DNA of 64,000 nt from an uncultured Clostridia bacterium (GCA_934121885.1 CAKOVH010000002.1:1-64000), one strand, 5' to 3'. Positions 27,283-36,154 are shown, counted from the first letter of the stretch. Numbers and translations: made by a program. Notes: generated by a model not told the origin, from the sequence alone.

Positions 27283-27349
27283 AATAAATAATAACAATAG
27301 ATAACTTCTTTTCATAATATATTAAAAATATAGGAAAGGAGTTATGGCT

Positions 27350-28402
27350 ATGAAAAATATGCGCTTTATAAAAATAACTTTATTAGTTCTTACAGCAGTT
27401 ATATTTGTAAGTTTTAATTTCGGATGTGCAGTGCTAGCTTTTGGACCTTCAAGCGACAAAATATATGAAGGAATTGATGTAAGTGAATGGCAAGGAAATA
27501 TTAATTTTAAAAAGGTAAAAGAAGCGGGAATAGAAGTTGTGTACATAAGATCAAGCCAAGGATTTAGCTATGAGGATTCACAGTTTGAAAAAAATTATGA
27601 AGAAGCCAAAAAGCAAGATTTAAAAATTGGAGTATATCATTATGTTACAGCAAGAAATGAGGAAGAAGCAAGAACACAAGCTAAATTTTTTGTATCAAAG
27701 GTTTCTAATAAGGAAATAGATTGCAAACTTGCTATGGATTTTGAATATTTTCCAAATTTGAGTAAAAGTGAAGTAAACAAAATTGCATTAGCATTTATAC
27801 AAGAAACTGAAAAACTTTCTGGAAAAAAAGCTGTTGTATATAGTGATGCATATAATGCAAGTAGTAAATTTGAAGGAGAAATAACATCATATCCATTATG
27901 GATTGCAGAATATGGTGTAAGAGAGCCAGAAAACAATGGAAACTGGAAAAATTGGGAAGGATTTCAATATACTGATAAAGGTAGAGTTTCAGGAATTAGT
28001 GGAAATGTTGATAGAGATAAATTTACAGAAAATATTTTATTAGATGATACATCTAAAATACCAGTAGTTGAAAAACCAGAACATAAAAAAGAAGATAGAG
28101 TTGTATATAGAATAAAATGGGGAGATACTTTAACAGGAATAGCAGAAGAATTTAATACTACAGTAAGAAATCTTGTAGAGTTAAATAATATAAAAAATCC
28201 AAATCTAATTTACGCAGGGGATAGAATTATAGTATCATATAAATTTGTTAATGAAACACGAACTACATATCTAGTAAAATGGGGAGATACTTTATCTGAG
28301 ATAGCAGAAAAATATAATACAACAGTAGAATATTTAGTAGAAGTAAATAAAATAAGAAATCCAAATTTAATTTATGCAGGAGAAACATTAATAATTTCAT
28401 GA
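27350..28402 (+). CDS. GH25 lysozyme with two LysM domains
   Basis: Start at ATG 27350, with AAGGAG 8 nt upstream. Signal peptide about 1-28. The GH25 domain (about residues 38-235) has GIDVSEWQGNINF, VYIRSSQG, GVYHYV and the catalytic-type AMDFEY. Two LysM modules follow, each starting YRIKWGDTLTGIAEEFNTT or YLVKWGDTLSEIAEKYNTT. It would be exported, bind peptidoglycan by LysM and cleave the glycan chain. Monocistronic. Confidence 0.9.
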   Translation: MKNMRFIKITLLVLTAVIFVSFNFGCAVLAFGPSSDKIYEGIDVSEWQGNINFKKVKEAGIEVVYIRSSQGFSYEDSQFEKNYEEAKKQDLKIGVYHYVTARNEEEARTQAKFFVSKVSNKEIDCKLAMDFEYFPNLSKSEVNKIALAFIQETEKLSGKKAVVYSDAYNASSKFEGEITSYPLWIAEYGVREPENNGNWKNWEGFQYTDKGRVSGISGNVDRDKFTENILLDDTSKIPVVEKPEHKKEDRVVYRIKWGDTLTGIAEEFNTTVRNLVELNNIKNPNLIYAGDRIIVSYKFVNETRTTYLVKWGDTLSEIAEKYNTTVEYLVEVNKIRNPNLIYAGETLIIS

Positions 28403-28417
28403 TTTTTAGCAAAAAAT

Positions 28418-28448
28418 AAGCGCATAGAAAATATGATTCTGTGCGCTT
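28418..28448. other. GC-rich hairpin in terminator orientation for the minus strand
   Basis: AAGCGCATAGAA pairs with TTCTGTGCGCTT with one mismatch. The T-run lies on the minus-strand side (A6 at 28411-28416), but no minus-strand gene is seen. It could be a structured leader ahead of nrdD. Confidence 0.4.
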
Positions 28449-28508
28449 GACAATAAAAAATAGGTAATATAAGATAGAAAAAGAAAAATATACATAGGAG
28501 GAAATAAG

Positions 28509-30525
28509 ATGCAAGAAAATGAAGATATAAAAACAAAAGATATATTTTTTGAAATAATGGGAACTAAAGCAAATGATATAACAAGAGAAAATGCAAATTT
28601 AAACGCAGATACACCAGCAGGAATGATGATGCAGTTTGCATCTGAAACAACGAAAGCTTTTGTAGATAAATATTTATTATCAGAAGAAGCCAGAAATGCT
28701 GTAAAAGAACGGACATATTTATGTACACGATAAAGATTATTATCCAACAAAATCATTAACATGTTTGCAACACCCACTAGATAAAATTCTAAAGGAAGGC
28801 TTTCGCGCAGGACAAGGCTCATCAAGAGCAGCAAAGAGAATAGAAACTGCCGAGATTTTAGCATGCGTTTTAATGGAAACAGTACAAAACGAAATGCATG
28901 GGGGACAATCTATTCCAGCATTTGACTTCTATTTAGCACCATATGTTAAATTAACTTTTAGAGAAGAACTTAATAAAATAGGAGATTTCATGCAACAAGA
29001 TGTAACACATCTATACCAATATGAAGTAGAAGAATACACTAAAAAGCCTGTAGATGGGTTGCAGGGAGACGAGAGACTAATACAAGAAGCAATAAACAGT
29101 ACATTAACAAGAGTAAAACAAACAATGGATGCTTTTATTAATAACATGAATGCTATTCCATCAAGAGGAGGTGGACAAGTTGCATTTAGTTCTATAAATT
29201 ATGGAACAGATACATCAGCAGAAGGAAGATGTATTATAAGGGAAATACTAGAGTCAACAGATAGAGGAATTGGAAATCATGAAACAGCCATTTTCCCAAT
29301 ACAAATTTGGAAAAAGAAAAAAGGAGTAAACTTCCTACCAGAAGATAAAAATTACGATTTATATAAAATGGCATGCAAAGTTGCAGGTAAGAGATTTTAT
29401 CCAAATTTCATAAATTTGGATGCATCTTTTAACCAAAATGAAAAATGGGATGCAAATGATCCAAAAAGATATGAATATGAAGTAGCAACAATGGGATGTA
29501 GAACAAGAGTATATGAAAATAGATTTGGAGAATCAACCTCAATTGGAAGAGGAAATTTATCAGTTACAACAATAAATCTTCCAAGACTTGCAATAGAATC
29601 AAGTATTGAAGCACAAGAAAAATTAGGAATGAAATTTCAAATTGGGAAAGGTTCAGAAGAAAATATAACAAATGAATACAAAGAAATTTTAAAAGAAATA
29701 TTCATGAAAAAATTAGAAGAGTATAGCGAAATAACAGCAAGACAATTATACGATAGATATAAATTTCAATGTACTGCACAGAAAAAACAATTCCCACTTC
29801 TTATGTCAGGTTTATGGATGGATAGTGAAAATCTAAAACCAGATAGTACAGTAGAAGAAGTACTAAAACATGGAACACTAGAAATAGGATTTATAGGTTT
29901 AGCAGAATGTTTAACAGCACTTATAGGAAAACACCACGGAGAATCAGACGAAGCACAAGAATTAGGACTAGAAATTATAACCAAATTAAGAGATAAAGCA
30001 AATGAATTTTCTAATAAATATAACTTAAATTTTGCAGTTGTTGCAACACCTGCAGAAAGTTTGGCTGGTAAATTTACAAAGATAGATAAAGAAGAGTTTG
30101 GTAAGCTTCCTGGTGTAACAGATAAAGAATATTACACAAACAGTAACCATGTACCTGTATGGTATAAATGTAGTGCTGAGCATAAAGCTAAGATAGAAGC
30201 ACCATATCACGAGTTAACAAGAGGTGGACATATATGCTATATAGAACTTGATGGAGAAGCAACAAAAAATCCGGAAAATGTTGAAAAATTTGTTAACTTG
30301 ATGGATAAGTACAACATGGGATATGGAGCAGTAAACCATACAAGAACAAGATGCACAAATTGTGGATTTGAAACAGAAAGAACGAATATTCCATATTGCC
30401 CAATTTGCGATAGTGAAAAAATAGATACAATACAAAGAATTACAGGATATTTAGTTGGAACTACATCTCGTTGGAATGCAAGTAAACTTGCAGAATTAAA
30501 AGATAGAGTAACACATGATATATAG
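28509..30525 (+). CDS. nrdD: Anaerobic ribonucleoside-triphosphate reductase, needs +1 shift at CGG 28710
   Basis: Zero frame from ATG 28509 (TAGGAGG upstream) gives 67 residues ending ARNAVKE, then CGG at 28710-28712. Skipping the C gives GHIYVHDKDYY, SLTCLQHPLDKIL, RAGQGSSRAAKR and the rest, 671 residues in all. C-terminal CTNCGF and CPICDS form the zinc site, and RITGYLVGTTSRWN carries the glycyl-radical region. Without the shift only a 74-residue fragment is made. Class III reductases supply deoxynucleotides in strict anaerobes and are essential there, which argues against a pseudogene. No nrdG activase is adjacent. Confidence 0.93.
28710..28713 (+). other. CGGA +1 recoding site in nrdD
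   Basis: Zero frame GAA CGG ACA; the conserved frame needs GAA (C) GGA CAT, leading into the universal H-I-Y-V-H-D region. Confidence 0.8.
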
Positions 30526-30571
30526 AAAATATAAAAAATTTCAAAAAATTTTGCAAAAACTTCCACCAGTA

Positions 30572-30601
30572 TTGACAAAAAACAATAATTTAAGATATAA
30601 T
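30572..30601 (+). promoter_or_regulatory. Sigma-A promoter of rpsU
   Basis: TTGACA (30572-30577), 18-nt spacer, TATAAT (30596-30601); both hexamers are consensus. It leaves a leader of roughly 100 nt before rpsU. Confidence 0.8.
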
Positions 30602-30706
30602 AGTGTCTGTTCAATAAAAAGTAGGACAAAATAAATAAGTTGAACACTAAAATAAAAAAGTAATCCCACACTGAAGAGTGTAATACTGGAAGGAGGGGAA
30701 TGTTAA

Positions 30707-30877
30707 ATGTCAGAGGTTAAAGTTAATAATGGAAATATAGAAGATGCTTTAAAAAGATTTAAAAGACAATGCGCAAGAAATGGAGTATTGCAAGAAGTTA
30801 GAAAAAGAGAACACTATGAGAAACCAAGCGTAAAAAGAAAAAAGAAATCAGAGGCAGCTAGAAAAAGAAAATTCTAA
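30707..30877 (+). CDS. rpsU: Ribosomal protein S21
   Basis: A 56-residue protein, MSEVKVNNGNIEDALKRFKR and on to the basic tail KRKKKSEAARKRKF, with the typical S21 pattern (ALKRFKRQCARNGVLQEVRKREHYEKPSVKRK split over the middle). It joins the small subunit near the anti-Shine-Dalgarno helix and assists initiation. AGGAGGGG lies 9 nt before the ATG. It has its own consensus promoter and terminator. Confidence 0.95.
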   Translation: MSEVKVNNGNIEDALKRFKRQCARNGVLQEVRKREHYEKPSVKRKKKSEAARKRKF

Positions 30878-30886
30878 AATAAAAAT

Positions 30887-30930
30887 AAAGAGTATATTTG
30901 TGAAATTTGTTTCATAAATATACTCTTTTT
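30887..30930 (+). terminator. rpsU terminator
   Basis: AAAGAGTATATTT (30887-30899) pairs with AAATATACTCTTT (30916-30928) plus a T-run. Confidence 0.85.
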
Positions 30931-30997
30931 GCTTGTATATTTTTTCCAAATTATATTATAATATTAAAAGCAAAACAAAAGGAAAGGAAGAGAGAAA

Positions 30998-32272
30998 ATG
31001 AATTATAATAGTAAAGAAATAAAACAAGGAGTTACACTGCATACAATTAACACAAATAATTTTAAAACAAACCTATATGCAGTATTTTTAGCAACTCCAT
31101 TAACACGTGAAAATGTTACACTAAATGCATTACTTACAGCAGTTCTTAGAAGAGGAACAAACTCTATGAAATCACAAGACATTATAAGCAAAAAGCTAGA
31201 AGAAATGTATGGAGCAAGCTTTGATTGTGGTATAGATAAAACAGGAGATAACCATATTATAAAATTTTATTTAGAAGCAATAAGCGAAGAGTTCTTACCA
31301 GAAAAAGAAGAAATTACTGAAAAATGTTTAGATATATTGTTTGATATAGTATTTAACCCACTTATTGAAAATGATGGATTTAAAGAAGAGTATATTCAAG
31401 GAGAAAAAGAAAACTTAAAACAGATAATTGAAGGCAAGATAGATAATAAAGGTGTATATGCTTTAGACAGATGTAGAGAGGAAATGTTTAAAGGTAAGCC
31501 ATATGGATTATACAAATTTGGATATGTAGAAGACTTAGAAAAAATTACAGCAAAATCATTATATGAATATTATAAAACATTAATAAACAATTGCAAAATA
31601 GATATATTCTTTTCAGGAATAGATGAAAAAAATAATATAGAAGAAATTGTAATAAATAATGAAAAAATAAAAAATATTGTTCCAAGAGAACCTAAATATA
31701 TTGTAAATACTGAAAAAACTGAATTGGTAGAAGTAAAGGATATAATAAATGTTCAAGATCATATGCAAGTAAATCAGGGAAAGCTAGTAATAGGTTTAAC
31801 TGTAAATGCAGATGAAAGCGACTCAAAATATACAGCGTCAGTATATAATGCAATTTTAGGTGGAGGAGCAAACTCAAAATTATTCCAAAATGTTAGAGAA
31901 AAAAATGGTCTTGCATACACTGCAGGTTCAAATTATGTAAGACAAAAAAATACAATATTTATTAGATGTGGAATAGAAATTTCTAATTATGAAAAGGCAG
32001 TTTACACAATAAAAGAACAACTTAACGATATGAAAAATGGAAACTTTGAAGAGGGAGATATAGAAAATGCTAAAAATTTAATTATTGAATCTATAAAAAG
32101 TATTCCGGCAGAACAAGATACAGAAATTACTTATTATTATGGACAGGAATTATCTGATACATTCACATCAATTGATGAATATATTAGTAAAATACAAAAA
32201 CAAAGTAAAGAAGATATTATTAATCTAGCACAAAATGTTAGTATTAATACAATCTATTTCCTAAGAGATTAG
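30998..32272 (+). CDS. M16-family peptidase homolog, YmfF-like, without the active-site motif
   Basis: 424 residues. The fold is recognisable from TAVLRRGTNSMKSQ, KLEEMYGASFDC, NPLIENDGF and the second-half GGGANSKLFQNVREKNGLAYT, which is the M16 C-lobe signature. The zinc motif HxxEH is absent from the first half, as in the YmfF-type partner of Firmicute M16 pairs. The active partner follows 20 nt downstream, and the two probably work as a heterodimer in cytoplasmic peptide processing. Confidence 0.82.
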   Translation: MNYNSKEIKQGVTLHTINTNNFKTNLYAVFLATPLTRENVTLNALLTAVLRRGTNSMKSQDIISKKLEEMYGASFDCGIDKTGDNHIIKFYLEAISEEFLPEKEEITEKCLDILFDIVFNPLIENDGFKEEYIQGEKENLKQIIEGKIDNKGVYALDRCREEMFKGKPYGLYKFGYVEDLEKITAKSLYEYYKTLINNCKIDIFFSGIDEKNNIEEIVINNEKIKNIVPREPKYIVNTEKTELVEVKDIINVQDHMQVNQGKLVIGLTVNADESDSKYTASVYNAILGGGANSKLFQNVREKNGLAYTAGSNYVRQKNTIFIRCGIEISNYEKAVYTIKEQLNDMKNGNFEEGDIENAKNLIIESIKSIPAEQDTEITYYYGQELSDTFTSIDEYISKIQKQSKEDIINLAQNVSINTIYFLRD

Positions 32273-32292
32273 TAAAAGAAAGGAAAAGATAA

Positions 32293-33588
32293 ATGAAAGT
32301 AATTGAAAGTTTAAATATAAAAGAAAAAGCATATACAGAAAAACTTGAAAATGGTCTAACAGTGATTGTTATTCCAAAGAAAAATGCAAATAAAAAATAT
32401 GTTATTTGGGGTACACATTTTGGCTCTATTGATAATAGATTTATAATGCCAAAAACAGGAGAAGAAGTATTTATACCAGATGGTGTGGCACATTTTCTAG
32501 AACATAAAATGTTTGAACAACCAAATGGAACAAATAGTTTAGATACATTAATGGCACTTGGTATTGATGCAAATGCATATACAACAAATGATCATACAGC
32601 ATATTTATTTGAATGTACTAACAATTTCTATAAAGGTTTAGATGAGCTTATGGATTATGTTCAGCACCCATATTTTACAGATGCTAATGTTGAAAAGGAA
32701 AAAGGTATAATAGGCCAAGAAATTCGTATGTATGATGATGATCCGGGTTGGCAATTATACATGAATGCAATAGATTGTATGTACAAAGAAAACCCTATAA
32801 AAATTGATATAGCAGGAACGGTAGAGTCAATAAGTGAAATTACACCAGATGTATTATATAAATGCTATAACACATTTTATCATCCATCAAATATGATAAT
32901 GGTAATATGTGGTGACTTTGTACCAGAAGAAATTATAGAAGAAGTAAAGAAAAGGTTAGTAAATAAAGAAACATCACAAGGAGAAATAAAAAGAATATAT
33001 CCTCCAAAGGAAGATGAAATTAACAAGCCATATAAAGAAGTAGAGATGGAAGTAAGTAACCCACTATTTGCCATTGCTTACAAAGATACAGAAGATCTAA
33101 AAGAAAATAGAGAGCAAATTGTAGCAAAACATATTGCAATAGAAATTATACTTAATATGATAATCGGAAAAAGCTCTGAATTGTATAAAGAGTTATATGA
33201 AAATGGAGATTTACTTGCAGAACCAAGCTTAGATTATGAATTTAGTGATGAATATGCCCATATAATTATATCTGGACAATCAAAAGCTCCAGAAAAGATA
33301 CAAGAAAAAATAAAAGAAGTTGTAAGAAAATATAAAGAAAATGGATTAGATAGCGAACATTTTAATCGTATTAAGAAGAAAATATATGGAGATTATGTTG
33401 TAGAATATAATAGTGTATCAGATATTGCACGAATGTTTTTGGCAGATAAAATGAAAAAAATAAATAGTTTTGATTATATAGAAGAGTATAATACTGTTAC
33501 AAAAGAATACACAGAAGAGGTTCTAAAAAATGTCTTTAAAGAAGATAAAATGGTACTAAGTGTTATAAAATGCAAAACTGAAAAATAA
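32293..33588 (+). CDS. M16-family zinc peptidase, YmfH-like
   Basis: 431 residues with the inverted zinc motif intact: VAHFLEHKMFE (H-x-x-E-H), then the distal Glu in EKEKGIIGQEIRMYDD. NAYTTNDHTAYLFECT and NTFYHPSNMIMVICGDF also match the M16 YmfH group. Paired with the inactive homolog upstream, with AAAGGAAAAG before the ATG. Substrate unknown. Confidence 0.87.
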   Translation: MKVIESLNIKEKAYTEKLENGLTVIVIPKKNANKKYVIWGTHFGSIDNRFIMPKTGEEVFIPDGVAHFLEHKMFEQPNGTNSLDTLMALGIDANAYTTNDHTAYLFECTNNFYKGLDELMDYVQHPYFTDANVEKEKGIIGQEIRMYDDDPGWQLYMNAIDCMYKENPIKIDIAGTVESISEITPDVLYKCYNTFYHPSNMIMVICGDFVPEEIIEEVKKRLVNKETSQGEIKRIYPPKEDEINKPYKEVEMEVSNPLFAIAYKDTEDLKENREQIVAKHIAIEIILNMIIGKSSELYKELYENGDLLAEPSLDYEFSDEYAHIIISGQSKAPEKIQEKIKEVVRKYKENGLDSEHFNRIKKKIYGDYVVEYNSVSDIARMFLADKMKKINSFDYIEEYNTVTKEYTEEVLKNVFKEDKMVLSVIKCKTEK

Positions 33589-33590
33589 TA

Positions 33591-33597
33591 TGACGAA
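33591..33597 (+). promoter_or_regulatory. Spo0A-box-like TGACGAA
   Basis: Matches the 0A-box core TGNCGAA. It lies about 140 nt upstream of the Spo0E-like gene, a sensible target for Spo0A feedback. Confidence 0.35.
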
Positions 33598-33733
33598 AAA
33601 TGTAGAAAGTAGTCGTACGAAAATTCATCAAAAACCACTAAAATCAAGCAAAAATGATTGACTAATATGTAAAATTATGGTATTTTTAAAATATACAAAA
33701 GAGAAAATAGATGAAAAAAGGAGAGTGGTTTTT

Positions 33734-33937
33734 ATGTTAAATGAAAAAATTTGTAAATTAAGGGAAGAACTAAACAATAGTATATTAACTGGACAAGATT
33801 ATAGTGTAACATATGAACTAAGCATCGAACTAGACAAACTAATAGCAGAATACTACCAAATTGAGCTAGATAGGTCTATAAAACCAAAGCAAAGTAGAAC
33901 AAAAGCAAAGGCAAAGCAAAAATTAATTTGCTATTAA
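33734..33937 (+). CDS. Spo0E-like sporulation regulatory protein
   Basis: 67 residues from ATG 33734, with AAGGAG 10 nt upstream; the longer frame from 33677 includes that RBS. ICKLREELNNSI, then YELSIELDKLIAEYY matches the Spo0E signature S-x-E-L-D-x-L-I-x-x-Y. Spo0E proteins dephosphorylate Spo0A-P and delay sporulation. The tail is basic. An own terminator follows. This supports a sporulation-capable lineage, together with CwlD. Confidence 0.75.
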   Translation: MLNEKICKLREELNNSILTGQDYSVTYELSIELDKLIAEYYQIELDRSIKPKQSRTKAKAKQKLICY

Positions 33938-33944
33938 TAGATAT

Positions 33945-33985
33945 AAAATACCCTTTAACTGAATACAGTTAAAGGGTATTTTTTT
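33945..33985 (+). terminator. Terminator with a perfect 17-bp stem
   Basis: AAAATACCCTTTAACTG (33945-33961) pairs perfectly with 33966-33982, followed by T's. Confidence 0.92.
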
Positions 33986-33991
33986 AGAAAT

Positions 33992-34025
33992 GAAAAGCCC
34001 TACATATTTCTATGCAGGGATTTTC
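33992..34025 (-). terminator. Terminator for the minus-strand gene at 34060
   Basis: GAAAAGCCCTACATA / TATGCAGGGATTTTC imperfect stem, reading as a terminator on the minus strand. Confidence 0.6.
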
Positions 34026-34059
34026 AAATAAGTATGCTAGCTTACATCAGTGGTTTGCA

Positions 34060-34407
34060 TTAGAAATTAGCATCTGAAATGTGACGCAAAAACTCTGCAA
34101 AAGGATCCATTGAGTCTCTTTCGAAAGAACAATCAATTTTCTCGGCCTTTTCTTTTTCATCCTTATTGAGAGTGAGCTTATCTGAAATAGTAAAGAGATA
34201 AACCGGATAAAATTGGGATGTATCAGTGCCCGAAGAGACTTCATCTACACGGAAGCCTTCTTCCTGAAAATATGCGATAACCTCGGGAAATACATAACCG
34301 TAATATACACAGGCGGTATTACCATCTTGTTTGGGATGCTCAAGCAAACCTGTTATGAATTCCCGCTGACGCTTGATGTTCTGAATTTTTAATTCCTTTG
34401 CTAACAT
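34060..34407 (-). CDS. Hypothetical 115-residue protein, GC-richer than its surroundings, probably acquired
   Basis: Not recognised. Start at ATG 34407, with AGGAGGAG upstream. Sequence begins MLAKELKIQNIKRQREFITG and includes CVYYGYVFPEVIAYFQEEGF. Codon use differs from neighbours: GCC, CTC, GGC, CCG and CGT appear, and residue 15 is an arginine CGG read in the plain zero frame. That CGG (34363-34365) is the only one I found in the window not at a frameshift point. Three palindromes lie just upstream. Likely a recent transfer from a less AT-rich donor. Confidence 0.6.
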   Translation of the reverse strand: MLAKELKIQNIKRQREFITGLLEHPKQDGNTACVYYGYVFPEVIAYFQEEGFRVDEVSSGTDTSQFYPVYLFTISDKLTLNKDEKEKAEKIDCSFERDSMDPFAEFLRHISDANF

Positions 34408-34420
34408 AAATGCTCCTCCT

Positions 34421-34501
34421 GCCACTATAGTGGCGTTGCTGAACCATCATATTATTGTATGGTTCAAATTCCTAAAGTTATAATTAAGGCGTTTGCCTTA
34501 A
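34421..34501. repeat. Three consecutive palindromes upstream of the foreign gene
   Basis: GCCACTATAGTGGC (34421-34434) is a perfect 14-bp palindrome; GAACCAT/ATGGTTC (34441-34465) and TTAAGGC/GCCTTAA (34484-34501) follow. Could be an operator, leader RNA or boundary of the inserted gene. Confidence 0.6.
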
Positions 34502-34605
34502 CAATATAACAATACCACATTTTACATAATTTGTCAACATTGCGCTGTATTAATTACCATATACGATAAAAACAAGTACATATATTTAGAAACATTAATA
34601 AAAAA

Positions 34606-34634
34606 TTGACATTCTTTATATGAGATGCTATTAT
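34606..34634 (+). promoter_or_regulatory. Sigma-A promoter of the pilin genes
   Basis: TTGACA (34606-34611), 17-nt spacer, TATTAT (34629-34634). A leader of about 120 nt containing the 11-bp repeats precedes the first pilin. Confidence 0.7.
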
Positions 34635-34652
34635 TAAATAACAACCTAAATG

Positions 34653-34690
34653 TTACAAAAATATTACAAATATATGACATTTGTATAACA
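34653..34690 (+). repeat. Four 11-bp-phased TTAC-type repeats
   Basis: TTAC at 34653, TTAC at 34664, TGAC at 34675 and TAAC at 34686 recur exactly every 11 bp, with A-rich tails (TTACAAAAATA type). Related arrays occur at 36010-36041 and, inverted, at 50263-50295. Confidence 0.65.
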
Positions 34691-34761
34691 AATATATAAA
34701 AATGAGTTAAAATGTGTTATTCTATAAATACAAAATTTAATACGAATAATGAGGTGATACA

Positions 34762-35121
34762 ATGAAAAAGGCTAGTATTATAATAATTGCATTTCTTATG
34801 ATATTTATGATGCTTAATATAAGTATAGTAAAAGCGACAATAAATCCAGATAATTATATACCTACGGGATTATCTGATGATGATATAAACAAGATTACTA
34901 GTAAAACAGGACCAATTATTGGAATTATAAAAACATTGGGAATAGTAATATCTGTTATTACATTAGTAGTTTTAGGAATAAAATATATGATAGGTAGTGT
35001 AGAGGAAAAAGCAGAATACAAAAAAACAATGATTCCATATTTGATAGGAGTAGTATTACTTGTATCAATTACTCAGGTCTTAGGGTTAATTGCAAATATG
35101 GTATCAAATATTAGTGTATAA
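34762..35121 (+). CDS. VirB2/TrbC-like pilin 1
   Basis: 119 residues. N-terminal signal/membrane segment (IIIIAFLMIFMMLNI), then two hydrophobic helices separated by GSVEEKAEYKKTMIPYLIG, the hallmark of Firmicute TrbC/VirB2-type T4SS pilins. After processing it would form pilus subunits or the membrane-embedded core. AGGTGATAC precedes the ATG. First of three tandem paralogs. Confidence 0.82.
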   Translation: MKKASIIIIAFLMIFMMLNISIVKATINPDNYIPTGLSDDDINKITSKTGPIIGIIKTLGIVISVITLVVLGIKYMIGSVEEKAEYKKTMIPYLIGVVLLVSITQVLGLIANMVSNISV

Positions 35122-35172
35122 ACTTGAAATGATAAAAAAAATGTTGTATAATGTAATAGATAAGGAGGAAAT

Positions 35173-35562
35173 ATGAAAAAAAGTTTAGGTTTTAAATTAA
35201 TATTAGTGTTACTAATGACATTTTGTATATTTTCTCTTATGATACCAAAAACATATGCATTAGGAGACATAATATCATCAGCAGATAAATTTATCGAAGA
35301 TGGAAAAGGACAAACAGGTGTTGGAATTACAGATAAAACTACACAAAGTATGTCTAGTATAATTTACAATGTTCTTTTTATTCTTGGAATTGTTATTGCT
35401 GTAGTTTGGGGATTAATTATAGCAATTAAGTTTATAACAGGAAGCGTAGAAGAAAAGGCGGAAGTGAAAAAAACACTTGTACCATATATCGTTGGATGTA
35501 TAGTGCTATTTGGAGCATTTACAATATGGAAAATTGTAGTAACAATATTACAAAGCGTTTAA
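35173..35562 (+). CDS. VirB2/TrbC-like pilin 2
   Basis: 129 residues with a signal peptide, a short soluble loop (SADKFIEDGKGQTGVG) and the paired helices around GSVEEKAEVKKTLVPYIVG. It is the most divergent of the three pilin paralogs, with a longer N-terminal loop and VVWGLIIAIKFITG in the first helix. AAGGAGG upstream. Same operon as pilin 1 (51-nt gap). Confidence 0.8.
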   Translation: MKKSLGFKLILVLLMTFCIFSLMIPKTYALGDIISSADKFIEDGKGQTGVGITDKTTQSMSSIIYNVLFILGIVIAVVWGLIIAIKFITGSVEEKAEVKKTLVPYIVGCIVLFGAFTIWKIVVTILQSV

Positions 35563-35630
35563 TTAGTTTTTAATATTATCTCAAATTAAGGGATATTTTA
35601 AATAAAAGTAAAAATAAAGGAGGGAAATAT

Positions 35631-36011
35631 ATGAAAAAAGCTATAAAAATAGTAAACATCTTATTAGTAGCTATGATGCTAGTTATGACATTATCAACAG
35701 TTGTAATGGCAGTACCAAGCGCAACAGATGTTATAGGAAAAATGGATCAAGCAACAGGAGGAACAGATACTGGAATAGCAACACTTGGAGGAAACATTGT
35801 TAACATACTTACTACAGTTGGTATTGTTATTGCAGTTATTGTACTATTGATTCTTGGTATTAAATATATGATGGGAAGTGCATCAGAAAAAGCAGAATAC
35901 AAGAAAACAATGATACCATATTTAGTAGGTGCTGTACTTGTATTTGGTGCATCTGCTATAGCTAAAGCTGTAGTATCAATGTCAAATACTATTTCAGCAG
36001 GAATACAATAA
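35631..36011 (+). CDS. VirB2/TrbC-like pilin 3
   Basis: 126 residues: signal peptide ending near VVMAVPS, then two hydrophobic helices around GSASEKAEYKKTMIPYLVG. Closest to pilin 1 in the core. AAAGGAGGG upstream. A terminator follows at 36051, so pilins can be made in excess over the rest of the machine. Confidence 0.82.
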   Translation: MKKAIKIVNILLVAMMLVMTLSTVVMAVPSATDVIGKMDQATGGTDTGIATLGGNIVNILTTVGIVIAVIVLLILGIKYMMGSASEKAEYKKTMIPYLVGAVLVFGASAIAKAVVSMSNTISAGIQ

Positions 36012-36041
36012 AATATTACAAAAATATTACAAAAATATTAC
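36010..36041 (+). repeat. Three 11-bp AAAAATATTAC repeats
   Basis: AAAATATTAC recurs three times with 11-bp period, right after the pilin 3 stop and upstream of the prgI promoter region. Confidence 0.65.
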
Positions 36042-36050
36042 GATTATATT

Positions 36051-36083
36051 AAAAGTGCATTACAAATGCACTTTTTTTTTATT
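36051..36083 (+). terminator. Terminator after the pilin genes
   Basis: AAAAGTGCATT (36051-36061) pairs with AATGCACTTTT (36065-36075) followed by a T-run. Confidence 0.9.
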
Positions 36084-36154
36084 TTATATACCATTTTTCG
36101 ATTTTATTTGATATAATATAAAATAGTATAAAACTATACAAAGGAGGAGTATTT

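Larger units (their letters stand above)
34408..34761. other. 354-nt non-coding region between the foreign gene and the pilin genes
   Basis: Holds three palindromes (34421-34501), a consensus promoter (34606-34634) and four 11-bp repeats (34653-34690). No ORF supported. Confidence 0.8.

Noticed and set aside
28418..28448. Terminator of the GH25 lysozyme gene
   Set aside because: The T-run is on the wrong strand for that gene; kept only as an unexplained hairpin.
36010..36041. CRISPR-like or replication iterons
   Set aside because: The units are contiguous 11-mers with no spacers and occur only near promoters of surface and secretion genes, so regulation is the better reading.
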